Source: Scenedesmus sp. ARA3 (taxonomy: Eukaryota > Chlorophyta > Chlorophyceae > Sphaeropleales > Scenedesmaceae). Taken from it: a stretch of 64,000 nt of DNA. The notes beneath the pieces are model-generated. The model did no database searches and was not told the origin of the DNA. It was given only the letters and a program-made list of their open reading frames with translations. The position numbers were made by a program, and so were the translations under genes. Positions within the stretch are counted from its first letter, which is position 1. Each line of letters starts with the position of its first letter. The stretch spans positions 9,113 to 73,112 of the forward strand of contig RWJK01001656.1 in assembly GCA_004335835.1 (NCBI GenBank). Reading direction: 5' to 3'. Below, piece after piece: positions 39,050 to 49,963 of this stretch.

Positions 39050-41059
39050 TCACGCCTCGGCCTTGCCTGCAGACGCGTCAAAGCCCTCATCGCCATCTGC
39101 CTTGCGCAGCGTTCCGAGCTCTGTTGGCGCGCCCGTCTTCACGATCGTGCTCTGCGCGTATGCTGCTGCTGCGTCTGCGCCGCGTGCTGACACCTCCTGC
39201 TCTATCTGCTCCTTGATCCAGAGATATGTGCGCTGCAGGCCGTCGCGCAGTGACACGGTAGGCGCCCAGCCCAGCTTCTCCAGGATGAGCTCGTTGTCGC
39301 TGTTGCGGCCGCGCACGCCCTCGGGGCCGGGGATGTGCTTGATGGGCAGGTCCTGCAGGGAGCAAAGAGGACAGAAAGCAAGAACTTGAGCCGGCAGTCT
39401 GATGAGGCATCTTAAGAACGATGTTGGTAGATGCATGGCCATCCTTTTTGTCAAAACACACCAGCTCGCCTACACCACATGTCCTGCGTTCACACATCCT
39501 ACTGCTGTAACCCCAGCAAGCACTGCCTGACACTGCCATTCATTCTACGCATCACATGACATCAACTAACATGAGCATCCCGAACACGCTGCACAAGCAT
39601 CCCTTCCTATGCTCATCACACACATCCAGCCGTCCTGGGCTCACCTTGCCCTCGCAGCTCATGACCAACGGCTACCTACAAAGATCAGCAACACACTGCA
39701 CACACATTCCATTTATGCCCATCACGCCCATCAGCATCATCCTCACCTTGCCCTCAAAGCTCATGGCCATGGCCATCATCTCGTTCATAGACACCATCTC
39801 ATCACTGCCCAGGTTGAGCGGCTCGCGGTAGTCAGACTTGGTCACGCGCAGGATGCCCTCCACGCAGTCGTCGATGAAGGTGAAGCTGCGCGTCTGCTTG
39901 CCGTCGCCCCACATCTCAATCTCGTTGGTACTGCTCAGCACCTGCAGAGAGGCACAGTCGGCAGACGGCAGTCAATTTTCAGCGGCTGAAGCCTGGTGCA
40001 AGCCGATCTCAGCTGTTCAACAGCTGCAGTGCAGAACTGGACGCGCGGGCCCTGCAAACCCTGCATGTTCAAGGCCCAACCCTAGCAAATGACGGCTGCA
40101 GAAGACAGCGCAGCACACTGCAGCACATGCACCAGGCCTGCGTCACACGCATCCTGGACAGCAGCCGCTGCTCACCTTGCGGCAGAAGGCTGCTGGGGCC
40201 TTCTCGCGGCCGCCCTTCCAGGTGCCGTGCGGGCCGTAGATGTTGTGGAAGCGCGCGATGCGGCACTCGATGCCAAAGTCGCGGTTGTAGTGCATGCACA
40301 GCTCCTCACTGGCCAGCTTCTCCAGGCCATACGAGTCCTGGGGCTGCGGGTGACAAGAAGACAGGCAGGGAAAGAGGAGGGCACAGGTGCAGGAGGGTGA
40401 GTAACAATGCATGCACAGCACATCACTGGCCTGCTTCTCCAGGCCATTTGAGTCCTGTGGCTCCGGGAGACAAGAAGACAAAGTCAGGCAACCAGGCAGG
40501 GTGGGTACGATCGCGAAACATGCAACGCTGCTGCAAGGTGGCTGTGGAGGACTGTCAACAGCAGCATATGCTGCACCACCACATACTGACGCAGCAAGTC
40601 CCGCGTGTCAATGTTGGGGTGCCATGATATGCTGCTCCTGAAACTCCTTGTACGATACTATCCAGGCCCGCACGCCAACAGCTGAAGCATGAATCTGCAG
40701 GCACGCTGCACCTTTGCCCCCTTCAACTGCCCCCACGCCGGCCCACTCATCCACCCGCACACACAAGCAGCAGGAGACCATGTGTAGATAGAGTGACAGC
40801 ATAAGGCTGCAATGAGGTTGCCAAAGTTACCAAAGTAGGGCCACAGGCCCACCCACTAAGGAGCCAGACAAGGCTCATGGGGTCATGGGGCGATGGGGTT
40901 GCATGTGTGTTCAGGTTGCATGTGTGGAGAGGTGTGTGGCAAAGAGCCTCACCTGTGCGGGCCACGCATCGCCCTCCTTGAGGCCGCCTCCCTCCACCTT
41001 GGTGTCCAGCTGCTTGTGCTCCGGGTAGATGCATGCGGATGAGGCGTAGAAGAACCTGC

Positions 41060-41101
<42 letters not shown>

Positions 41102-42197
41102 GCAGCGAGATGGTGTAAGAACAAAGCGGTCTGACTGATGATCAGATGTGCTACACCAATGTGCTACACCAACCAATGCCTGGCATTTAGCCACCTCTCT
41201 TCAATGCAAGTGAGCATGCGAGTGCTGGTTGTGAATAAACTGGTTGTGAATACACACGGCGGATGGGGGTGGGGTGGGGACGGCAGTGACAGCACTGCGC
41301 AGCTAAAGACTGCTCTGCACATGCATGCCTCTGTCCGCTTCACAGCAGCCGCCAGTGCAGCAAACTGTAATAAAACCACAAACTCAGTGTGATATGCATG
41401 CATAGAAGCCACCAGCAGCACCAGCTATGCGCAAAAAGCTTCTGAAAACTTGTCAGGCCTGTGATGCTCAGCAGCCGCCAGCAGTATCCATGCACGCTAC
41501 GAAAACACAATTGTGCCAGGAAAAGCAACTGCTGGCCAGCAGGCAAGCATGCAATATTCGAAATCAACGTAATGTCTGTACAATTGCTGCAGTTGCTTTC
41601 AGGGTAGCAGCTGCAGCAGCGCAATAGCGCTGTGCGCACCTGGTGACGCCGTTCTGGCGGGCTGCCTCCACCATGTTGTAGCTGATCATGGTGTTGTTGT
41701 ACAGGATAACTGAGTGGTTGGACTGGATGAAGCCCATGCCTCCCATGTCTGCTGCCAGGTTGAAAACGTGGTCACAGCCCGCGCAGACCTTCTTGCAGTT
41801 CTCAAAGAGCCTGAGGTCCACCAGGTGGAACTCGTCGCAGAACTGGTCCTCCTGCAATCACAGATTCCACGCACGGCATTTCATTTATTGATGCATTATT
41901 ATTTGGCGCATAGAACGGAACCACAGACGACAAGCAGGGCATCTTCTATGGCTGGGTCCTGAGGGCAACCCGGCACAGGCGTCCTGAGCTTACCGAGAAG
42001 TGCTCATTGCGCTTCCAGTCACAGGCTATCACATAGTGTCCCTCGCTCTTGAGGCGCTTGGCCAAATGGCTAGCAATAAAGCCACCAGCGCCCGTGATGC
42101 AGACGCGCAGTTTCTTCTCTGGCCAGTAAGGCTCGAAGGGGTACTTTGCAAGCTTCGACACCCCAGCGTACTCCTCGGCAACTCCTTGGCTAGCCAT
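39050..42197 (-). CDS. GME: GDP-mannose 3,5-epimerase
   Basis: Converts GDP-D-mannose to GDP-L-galactose (and L-gulose) in ascorbate and cell-wall sugar synthesis; cytosolic. Exons: 42197-41994, 41851-41640, 41055-40953, 40343-40176, 39941-39747, 39352-39050; 394 residues, close to plant GME (377). NAD-binding ITGAGGFIASHL near residue 37, VFNLAADMGGMGFIQ, SSACIYPE (Cys about 147), catalytic Y178-G-L-E-K182, RFHNIYGPHGTWKGGREKAP, RSFTFIDDCVEGI. The start MASQGVAEEYAG aligns with plant starts; the extension is at the C-terminus, Ala-rich. Two introns hold exon-edge echoes and intron 3 a dispersed repeat. Confidence 0.97.
39640..39667 (-). repeat. Exon-edge echo in GME intron 5
   Basis: 28 bases match 39743-39770 (exon end MAMSFEGK plus GTGAG donor) at 25 positions. 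Flanking sequence is also similar, so the duplicated unit is nearer 100 bp. The echo keeps an intact donor. Confidence 0.85.
40408..40480 (-). repeat. Exon-edge echo upstream of GME exon 4
   Basis: Copy of 40290-40362: the exon 4 start (DSYGLEKLASEELCMHY) and its acceptor. The echo encodes DSNGLEKQASDVLCMHC, replacing the catalytic Tyr by Asn, so inclusion would inactivate the enzyme. Confidence 0.88.
40828..40865 (-). repeat. Dispersed 38-bp element, copy 2
   Basis: In GME intron 3, in the sense of the gene; 38/38 identity to 16259-16296 on the opposite window strand, and 29/29 (40824-40852) to 29694-29722. Confidence 0.92.
41060..41101 (-). repeat. (CTG)n (gene sense) abutting GME exon 3 acceptor
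   Basis: About 13 units run into CCGCAG directly before the exon that starts at 41055. Confidence 0.92.
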
Positions 42198-43399
42198 GCT
42201 GATCGGCTGGCTGGAAAGCGTAAGATAGGGTGGTGGGAGTTGCTTTGAGTGCCTGAGTGCTATCAATGCAAGACAGCCAGTCACAACACAGCTTATAAAG
42301 GTGCTAGCGCTGTCGAGGGGTTCCGCTATATAATCCAAGCGTGTGGTGGCCGAGCGAGAAGAACACTCAGGTATGTAACAGTCACACTGTATGATGGCCT
42401 AAAAAGGTGCATGAACGCTTCTTAAATACAAGTCAGTAATAAAAAGCATGTTTTGGTTGGTGGAGTGCCTGGAGGAGCTCTATTGGCTCCGCTGGCAGGC
42501 GGAAGTTCGGAAGCTTCTTTGGGCAAGACGCGTTTCTTTTTTATGACTTCTAGGCATCTAAAAACAAATGATTGACATAAGCTACGCAGCTGTGGCTGAA
42601 TTGACTAGGGTACGACGTCACCCGCCATAGGTAGGAAAGCTTGGCCGTGCGCTGATTGTGGTCAGAATCCAAGTGCGACGATCAATTGGCAGAACGGCTA
42701 AAGTACACACAAGCAATGATGTCAAGGATTTTCAACAACAACTGACTGGAGAAATTAGCCCGTTCACCCTGCAACGAAAGCGCAGTCATCCCAATGCGCC
42801 CTTACCACATGATGCACATTCAAGCAGCGACCCACGACTGCTGAACGAACAGCCTCGATCAAAACACTCGTTGCACATTCATGGAAAGGATTGACCTCGA
42901 GCACGCAGGCTATGGCGTCAGTGCCTTGACTATCCAGGCAGCCAGCATGATGCCCGGCAGGCCCTGACCTTGCAGCTGACAGCATGCCATATAAAGAATG
43001 TTGCCGATTGCATTCATTACAAGCATAAGCATGATGCAACATAATGCATACTCACATGGCAAGAAGTGGCCCCCCGAAAGGCCACCATGGCTGCTGAACC
43101 TCAGATTAGCATGTGCAGCTCCTGCTTCTGCTCCTATGTTGCCTAGTATATGCCACCTGGCACCTCCCAACGTGCTTCAAGCATCAGCATCAAGCCGTGA
43201 ATGACAAAGCTAACATCATGCTGTGTCACCGTTGCTGAGCTGCGTATCACGCTTTGCAAGAGCATCACAACCGCCAAGGCAACCACACAGTACGCACTAC
43301 GCAGTTGCAACCAGGTGAGACCCTGCAGCAAGGTACGCGCAGCAATGCGTCTCTGTCTCTGCACTGCACGACAGTTACCACACACAGGGACAAACTATA
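42198..43399. other. GME promoter and spacer to RRP1 3' end
   Basis: 1.2 kb. Includes the GME TATA-like box at 42327-42334. No other gene supported. Confidence 0.6.
42327..42334 (-). promoter_or_regulatory. GME: TATA-like box of GME
   Basis: ATTATATA on the coding strand about 130 bp upstream of the start codon; consistent with a 5' UTR of about 100 nt. Confidence 0.5.
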
Positions 43400-46300
43400 T
43401 CAGAAGAAGGCAGACGCCTTCACACGCGGCACACTGTTCGGCGTAACCGCTTTGCGCGCACTGCCAGGCTGCTGCTGCTGCTGCTGTGGCAGCCTGCTGC
43501 CCTGCTGCTGCTTCGCTGGCGCCGTCGCCGGCACATGCGGGCTGCCGCCAGACCTACTGCTGCTGCCCAGCCTGCCGAGCACTGAGCCACCACTCTTCTT
43601 GAGTGCACTGCCCTTCGGCTTAGTGGCTGGAGGAGACCTGAGGTCAGCTGGGGGCACTGGCGCGCCATGCGCAAAGTAGATGTTCTTCTTCAAGTCAATC
43701 ACCACTCCCTTCTTGGTGGTGCTCAGCGAGCCAGCCCCGCCGGGCGTCTTGGCTGCTGCTGCTGCTGCCGGCGGCGTCAGCATGACGTCTGCTGCTGACG
43801 GGGTAGCCTCGCCATGCTTGCGCTTCTTCTTGCTGCTGCTGGGCTTTGCTGCCGGCTGTGGAGTCTCTGCTGCTGCTGCTGCTGCCACAGGTGTCGACAC
43901 TGCAGCTTGACCGTTCTGCAGCGGCTCCTGCTGCTGCTTGTGCTTCTTCTTGCTTTTGGGTGTTACGCCATTGGCGGCCGGCGGCTGCTGCTGCTGCTCA
44001 GGCTGCAGGTGCAGCTCCTGCAGCGGCTGCTGCTGCTCCTGCTGCTCCTGCTTCTTCTTTTTTTTCTTGCTAGACGGAGTTTGGTGCTGCTGCGTCTGCT
44101 CAACCTCTGGCTGCTGCTGCTGCTCAGCTTCTTGCTGCTGCTGCCTTTTCTTCTTCTTCTTTTCGCTTGCTGGCAGCTGCTGCTGCTGTTCATCTGCGAC
44201 TGCTGCTGCTGCAGCCAGCTTCCTGTGCTTGCCTGCTGCCCTCTCCAGTTCCTTGCTGATGCTGTACAGCACCTGCCTGTTGCGAGACCTCACACCTTCT
44301 GCTGCGCCGCGCTCAAACAGCAGCGCTGCCAGCTGTGCCGCGTCCAGCTGTGCACAGTAAGCTAAGCTGTCCTGCTCATCATCGTCACTATTATCACCTG
44401 CTCCTGCTCCTGCTGCTGCTGCTGCCATGATGTCACTGACCAGCACATCAAAGACAGCCTCCCTGCAACACAACAGTGGCAGGCACGCAGTAACATGAGG
44501 AGTAAACATGAGCATCACTTCTCCAGAAACTACAAAAAGGAAAAGGAAGCAACAAGCAGGGACAGCCAGCTACCATACTATCCAGCTACCATACTTTCCA
44601 GCTACCATATCATCACAGCCACCTGATGGTGACCCAGCCCAGCCACATTAACCCTAGCTCCCCTTGACCACCCCAGCTCCACAATTTGAAGATAGCACAA
44701 TGATGTTGCTCTATCCACGTGAGTCACTTGCAGGAACCTTGCCTGCTGCCTGCTCTGCACTCATTTCATGCGGGCCAGCAGCAGCTGCTCGCCAGCAGCC
44801 TCCAGCACAGCCACAAACGCCAGGTGGAAATAGGTTTTAGCTATAACCCCTGCAACCCCAAACCCCGGACCACGCCCACCACACCACTCACTTGATGCGT
44901 GCCAGCAGCGGCTGCTCGCCAGCAGCCTCCAGCACAGCCACAAACGGCTCCAGCAGCTGCAGCAGCGCCTGCTGACTCAGCGCCGCCTGCTGCTGACCTG
45001 GCAGCCGCTTCAGCTCCTGCAGCCACACGTCAGCCAGGTGGTAGGACAGCCCCAGGCTCTTGCTGCTGCTGGGTGGGATGAGCTGCTGCTGCAGCGGCAG
45101 CTGCAGCGTGAGGCTGGAGATGGCTGCGGGGTCCCTGCAGGATGGGTATGACAGGTACAGCAGCAGGCAGGCAAAATCCGGTCTTAGTCTTGCGGAAGTA
45201 AGACTACAGATACTGTCGGCGAGGTGCGGCTGGGTCATGGCAACGCATACAGCCGCAGCACTGCTCAGCATGCAGGTCTCATTAGCAGCAGTGGTGTCAG
45301 CTCAGAAGCATATGCGAGTGGTCCTTGAATGCTTGCTGATGCCACTGCTGGTTAACGGAATGAAGCGACAAGCTGCCAGGACCAGGCAATAGCTCAAGCA
45401 CTGCCTGTGCTGCCTAGCACGTAGTGCTGCGGCTCCTAACAGCTGCTTTGTGTGCGTGTGTTTGCGCCTCCCCAGCACCCTAAGCGCCACTGCAAGCAGC
45501 TGCAAATGTTACTCAACACCATGTCTGGTGCAGCTGCCCGCATCGTTTGCCGCTGACGACAACAGCACTGCTGCCAAACTCTGCACCTGCTGCTGTTCAC
45601 AACCAAAACCAACTCACCACTGGCCATCCGCCAGGCGAGCCAGCAGCGCCGCCACAAACTTGCGCGTGAGCATCAGGAACTTGTCCAGCCTGTGCCTGTC
45701 CATGGCAAACCACTCGCGCCGCAGCGTGGTCAGCAGGCCGGCCCAGTACAGCTGCGCCATGGCTGGCCGCATCTGCTGCAGCAGCCCTGCCAGCCGCTCC
45801 GCAAGCTCACCCTGGCAGCAGCAGCAGCAGCAGAAAAGAAAAAGCACAAGCAGTGGCTGTCAGCTTGAGGCTTCATATTTGGCAGCACTGCAGGAACGCT
45901 AGCACTCAGGCGTTTCAGATACTTTGTTTGTTACAATGTACCCTGTCAGGCTGGCCAGCTGTGGCTGCTGCTACTCTGGCAACGGCACTCATACAAGCTG
46001 CCACAAGCATACCTACCCAGCAATGGTACAGCGACAGCTGCGCCACGCGCGTTGACCACCGCATGACTGAGCAAACTGGCACACTGCACCTTGTGCAAGT
46101 GCGCGCTGAGACTGTGTGGCTACAGGCAGCAGCAGCTGCTGCGGCTGCGTGTAAGGCTAAGGCTAGGCAGGCAACATCCAGTTGGGCGCTGAAACCGCTC
46201 GTGCATACCTGCACAGGCGCTTTGTCAGAGTGCCAGAAGCAGAAGAACAGCCCCTTCCACAGCTTCATCATGTCAAGCTCTGACATGTTGGCCTTGTGCA

Positions 46301-46496
46301 CCAGGAAGCGTGATAGCGCCTGCAGGCCTTTTTCACGCGTGGCATAGTCTGTGGAGCCGAGGGCACGAGCAAACTTGCTGTTGCCGTCCTCCTGCTGCTG
46401 CTGTTGTTGAACGGCGGGCACCTGCTCCAGCACCGGCTTGTGCTTGATCTTCCGTTTTTTATGAGGCTTTCCACCATCATGTTGCTGTGTAGACAT
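43400..46496 (-). CDS. RRP1: RRP1/Nop52-type ribosomal RNA processing protein
   Basis: Nucleolar factor for 27S/32S pre-rRNA processing in large-subunit assembly. Exons: 46496-46209, 45811-45618, 45134-44892, 44462-43400; 595 residues. The N-terminus is Lys/Arg-rich (KKRKIKHK), followed by the NOP52 domain: FARALGSTDYATREKGLQAL, LDMMKLWKGLFFCFWHSDK, VQGELAERLAGLL, FWAMDRHRLDKFLML-like segment (EWFAMDRHRLDKFLML), LSYHLADVWLQEL and EAVFDVLVSDI. After about residue 300 it is a Gln- and Lys-rich tail with four KKKKK/KKKRK clusters, consistent with nucleolar targeting. The ATG at 46496 is chosen because the upstream in-frame extension lacks conserved sequence. Confidence 0.9.
44575..44618. repeat. 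Three tandem 16-bp units in RRP1 intron 3
   Basis: AGCTACCATACTATCC-type units repeated three times. Confidence 0.85.
44760..44819 (-). repeat. Exon-edge echo in RRP1 intron 3
   Basis: 60 bases copy 44887-44946 (exon end FVAVLEAAGEQPLLARIK with donor). The donor GT of the source has become AT in the echo, so the copy ends AAATGAG instead of AAGTGAG. Confidence 0.9.
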
Positions 46497-46889
46497 GTTA
46501 ATCCTATCTTGTCTTGTCTGGTCAGCGACCTGGAGACCGTGTGCCGCCCAAGTTGCGACAGGGCTGTCCCTGCAGCGCTGCACAGCTTTTAACCGAAACG
46601 TGTGATGCTTGTGAACAGAGTTAAATGCTGTGTAGTGATTAGCAATGCTTTGTTACCGGTGATACACACCGCCGCACCGGCATAACAGTGCAGTAGCATA
46701 ACACCTTGTCATGCCAACTGCATGGTGATAAGCAGCGTCTGGTGCATCTCAGTAAGCAAGCTGACGTGCACTCTCCTGTCCTTACGATTGGTTCTTCCAG
46801 CGATATAAGGGTGCCTGCAGCAGTACGACGTCCCTGCTGCTGTCCAACCCTCCTCAAAGAAGCAGCTCAATCAGGCCAACTCGAGCAGC
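46497..46889. promoter_or_regulatory. Divergent promoter region RRP1 / 2-hydroxyacid dehydrogenase
   Basis: 393 bp between start codons, no other gene between them. Confidence 0.55.
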
Positions 46890-48416
46890 ATGGGATCTTT
46901 GGGTGCAGAAGAAGATCTATGGGACATATGGTGGTGAGTGCTGCGTGAGTGCTGGGTCAGAGCAGTCTGCTGCCGCTGAAGTAATCAGGCAGCGGGCCTG
47001 ACAGGTCCGCTGCCGTGCACACATGCCATGATGGCCAGGCATGTGACTCAAAGGCCCTTGTCAGATACGTACAGTAGCAGACTCACACACCTCCACGACT
47101 ATCTGTGCGATGCCAGGTGCTATGATGGGTGGCATGCGCCGGGAGACAAGTGAGTTGGCACCTTCTTCCAGCACGCACCAGCACTCATGAGCGCTGATCA
47201 ATTGCCGCCTGGCATGCAGCATGCAGCTGTGACATCAAGCAGCAGCTGCCAGTGCAGTCAGCAGCATAGTGTTTGCGAAGCCGCTGACAGCCGCATGCAC
47301 TGCTGGCCTGCAGGCTTGAGAGGATGCTGCCGCCTTGGGCCAAGCTGCACAGGATGGACCCCACCAGGCCCCTGGCTGAGCAGGTGAGGCTGGGGCAGCT
47401 GGCAGGGCCTGCTGCTTTACAACAACAATTTTCAAATCAGCTGATGTCAGCCGGTCACCACTCTTGGCAGCTGGCTGAGCAGATGAGGGTGGTGCAGCTG
47501 GCAGGGCCCATTGACTAATGCCAGCCAGCACCTTTTCTTGCAGCTGGCTGAGCAGGTGAGGTCAGGGCAGCTAGCAGGCCTGCTGCTGAGCCAGCTGATC
47601 ACCAATTCTGGCAGATGGCTGAACAAGTCAGGTTACTGCGCAGCTGGCAGAGCCTGCCGCCAGTGCCAGTCAAGCACCAGCCCTAGCAATCGGCAGATGA
47701 GTAGGCCAGGCATGGCCTACAGGCCAGGCATGTGGCAGCAGGGATGCCAGGCTGAGCAATTGCAGAGGCAGTGTCTGCGCAAGATGCAGCTGCCAAACTG
47801 TTGTGTGCAGGAGGCAGCAGCTAGGCCCTGCCGCACGCTGGGCGTGATTCCCTGTGTTGTGTTGTTGCATTCAGCAGCTGCTGCTGTGTTACAGAACATT
47901 TGTCAGGCTTTACAGATAAGGCCAGATGCGCAGCTGAAAGCAAAGCTGTGTGAGGCAGCGCAGGTGAGTCAACCACGTGCTGTGTTGTTTCTGCTGTGAC
48001 GCCCCAACCATTGCACGCTGTGCTGTCGCTGTGCTGCTCAGGTTGCCAACGCCAAGGTGCTGGTGCCCACAACAGGCTTGGTGGATGCTGCTGCCATCGT
48101 TGCTGCGCATGATCTTCGCTTGATCGCACAGCCTGCAGCAGGCTACGCCAACATAGACCTGGAAGCAGCAAAGCAGCGCGGCATACCTGTCACCATCGCA
48201 CCAGGTGGGCGGCCCAGGATTGATGCTTTGCCAGCTAGCTTCAGCAGCGTGCGCAGCAGCAGTTGAGGCCGGGTCTGTTTGTGAACTGAGAATCTCTGCA
48301 TACTTAAATGTTGTGGAATTGGCAAGCATAGTTGACTTTGCAAGCTGCAGCATGCTCTTGTCCCGTGCCAGGAGCGCACACCAGCGGCTGTCACGGATCA
48401 TCACCCTCGATTTGTC

Positions 48417-48488
<72 letters not shown>

Positions 48489-49963
48489 ATTGCTTGTCTC
48501 TCTTAACCCACTGCCAGGCTACAATGACAATGCAACTGCTGAGGTCGCTCTGATGATGATGTTGATGCTGCTGCGGCGCGCGGATGAGGCCCTGGTGGCC
48601 TTCCAGCAGCGCATCATTGGGGACCCTGTGGGGCACGAGCTGGCTGGCAAGACATTGGGCATCATTGGCATGGGGAGGGTGGGCAAGTGAGTGAGGTGTA
48701 GTGACTCTAGTAGAGCGTAAGCGCTGCGGAGATAGCAGGGCGGCTAGCACCGTATGGCTTGGCAACCAGCTCAGGTGGTTTAGTTGCTGCCTTGCTGTTG
48801 CATCATGTGCCAAGGCGCTGTTCAGTGTGTCTGCAATGGTCCGGCCGCGTGCTGTCAGCTGCCAGGCATCGCTCACTCCCATCATGGGTGAGTGAGTGCT
48901 CTCTTCCTGGTCACAGCATTTCACTCCAAAACCATCCAAAACCATGCCGTTTCAAAGTCCATATCAGCTGACTGTTGCTGATGCGCTGCATGCTGGCTGC
49001 TGCGCCAGGTGCCTAGCAGCAGCAGCGCAAGGCCTGGGCATGAAGCTGCTGTCCACTGACTCGGGCAGCAGCAGGCAGCAGCTGGAGCAGCTGCTGCAGC
49101 AGAGCGACGTGGTGTCGCTGCACTGCCCGCTCAACCAGCAATCAACGGTGAGTGACAGCGCTGGGTCAAAAGCAGAAGTGTGTGTTTGGCGCTGAACAGC
49201 ATGCGTTTGCTGCTGTTACTTGCACTTATTTGTACGTGTGCAGATGACAGGTTGCAGCAGACATGGGTCTGCTTGTGTTATGCACGTTCACACCATGATG
49301 CACATGCACGTAATTGGGCAATGGGGCTTTGGAACAACTGGCACTTGAATGCTCTCCTACTGTGCTCTTGAATGCTCTCCTACTGTGCTCTCCTACTGTG
49401 CTGGCTGGCACCTTGCAGGGCATGATAGGCCAGGCGGAACTGGCCATGATGAAACAAGGAGCAGTGCTGATCAACACAGCACGTGGCCCTGTGATAGACA
49501 AAGCGGCACTGCTGCAGGCCTTGCAGCAGGGGCGGCTGGGTGGTGTGGGGCTGGATGTGCATTGGGTGGAGCCGGCTGACCCTCAAGAGGAGCTGTACAG
49601 GTGACTTATTGTTATACCATTGTCATGTGATGTCATGTGTTATTGGTGTACTTGTTCAGTTTGCCGTGGACTCACAGTGCAGATGGAGTTGGTGTCACTG
49701 CAGGTCTTTTGGTGCTGCTCTGATGCTCCTTCATGCATTGTAATGCAGATGCTCTCTTGCGCAAGCATGCGCCATTGGATGCCTGCTAATGGTGCTGGTG
49801 CTGCTGCTGCTTTTGGTGCACTTCCTGCAGGCACCCTCGTGTGCTGGCGCTGCCACACATGGGCTCGGCAACTGACGAGGTGTACGAGCGCTTTGCACAC
49901 ATCCTGTGTGAAAACATAACTCGGGTGCGGGAGGGCCGGGAGCTGCTGCACAGGCTGTGCTGA
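46890..49963 (+). CDS. D-isomer-specific 2-hydroxyacid dehydrogenase
   Basis: NAD(P)-dependent reduction of a 2-oxoacid; substrate not predictable. Exons: 46890-46933, 47314-47383, 47895-47963, 48042-48204, 48518-48686, 49009-49147, 49419-49600, 49831-49963; 322 residues, phases agree. N-terminal catalytic domain has KVLVPTTGLVD and LIAQPAAGYANID; Rossmann motif GIIGMGRVGK (a standard GxGxxG); then INTARG with catalytic Arg240, GGVGLDVHWVEPADP (Glu), and LPHMG with catalytic His288. The pattern RIIGDPVGHELAGKTLG and the DV-W-EP motif resemble the uncharacterised plant AT1G72190-like branch rather than PHGDH or hydroxypyruvate reductase. First exon encodes an acidic start MGSLGAEEDLWDIW; no transit peptide seen. 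Exons 1-3 are short and less certain than the rest. Confidence 0.85.
47372..47660 (+). repeat. Four tandem copies of an exon-donor junction
   Basis: The end of exon 2 (LAEQ) with its donor and next 25 bases at 47372-47414 recurs at 47471, 47544 and 47614, spaced about 70-100 bp, progressively diverged. Confidence 0.9.
47544..47555 (+). other. Potential 12-nt cassette microexon (LAEQ)
   Basis: CTGGCTGAGCAG is preceded by TTTTCTTGCAG and followed by GTGAGG, so this echo has both splice sites. Length 12 in phase 0 would insert LAEQ without shifting frame. Confidence 0.4.
48418..48488 (+). repeat. (CTG)n in the intron before exon 5
   Basis: About 23 CTG units with one CTA interruption, ending 30 bp before the exon at 48518. 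Confidence 0.92.
49344..49402 (+). repeat. Tandem 22-bp and 14-bp units in an intron
   Basis: GAATGCTCTCCTACTGTGCT repeats, then a shortened unit, just upstream of the exon at 49419. Confidence 0.85.

Noticed and set aside
43814..44365. Leu- and Cys-rich + strand frames opposite RRP1
   Set aside because: They are antisense readings of the CAG/AAG-rich RRP1 tail.
46900..47300. A start of the dehydrogenase within 47187-47387 in another frame
   Set aside because: That frame (MSADQLPPG...) does not join the conserved exons; the 44-nt exon at 46890 does.
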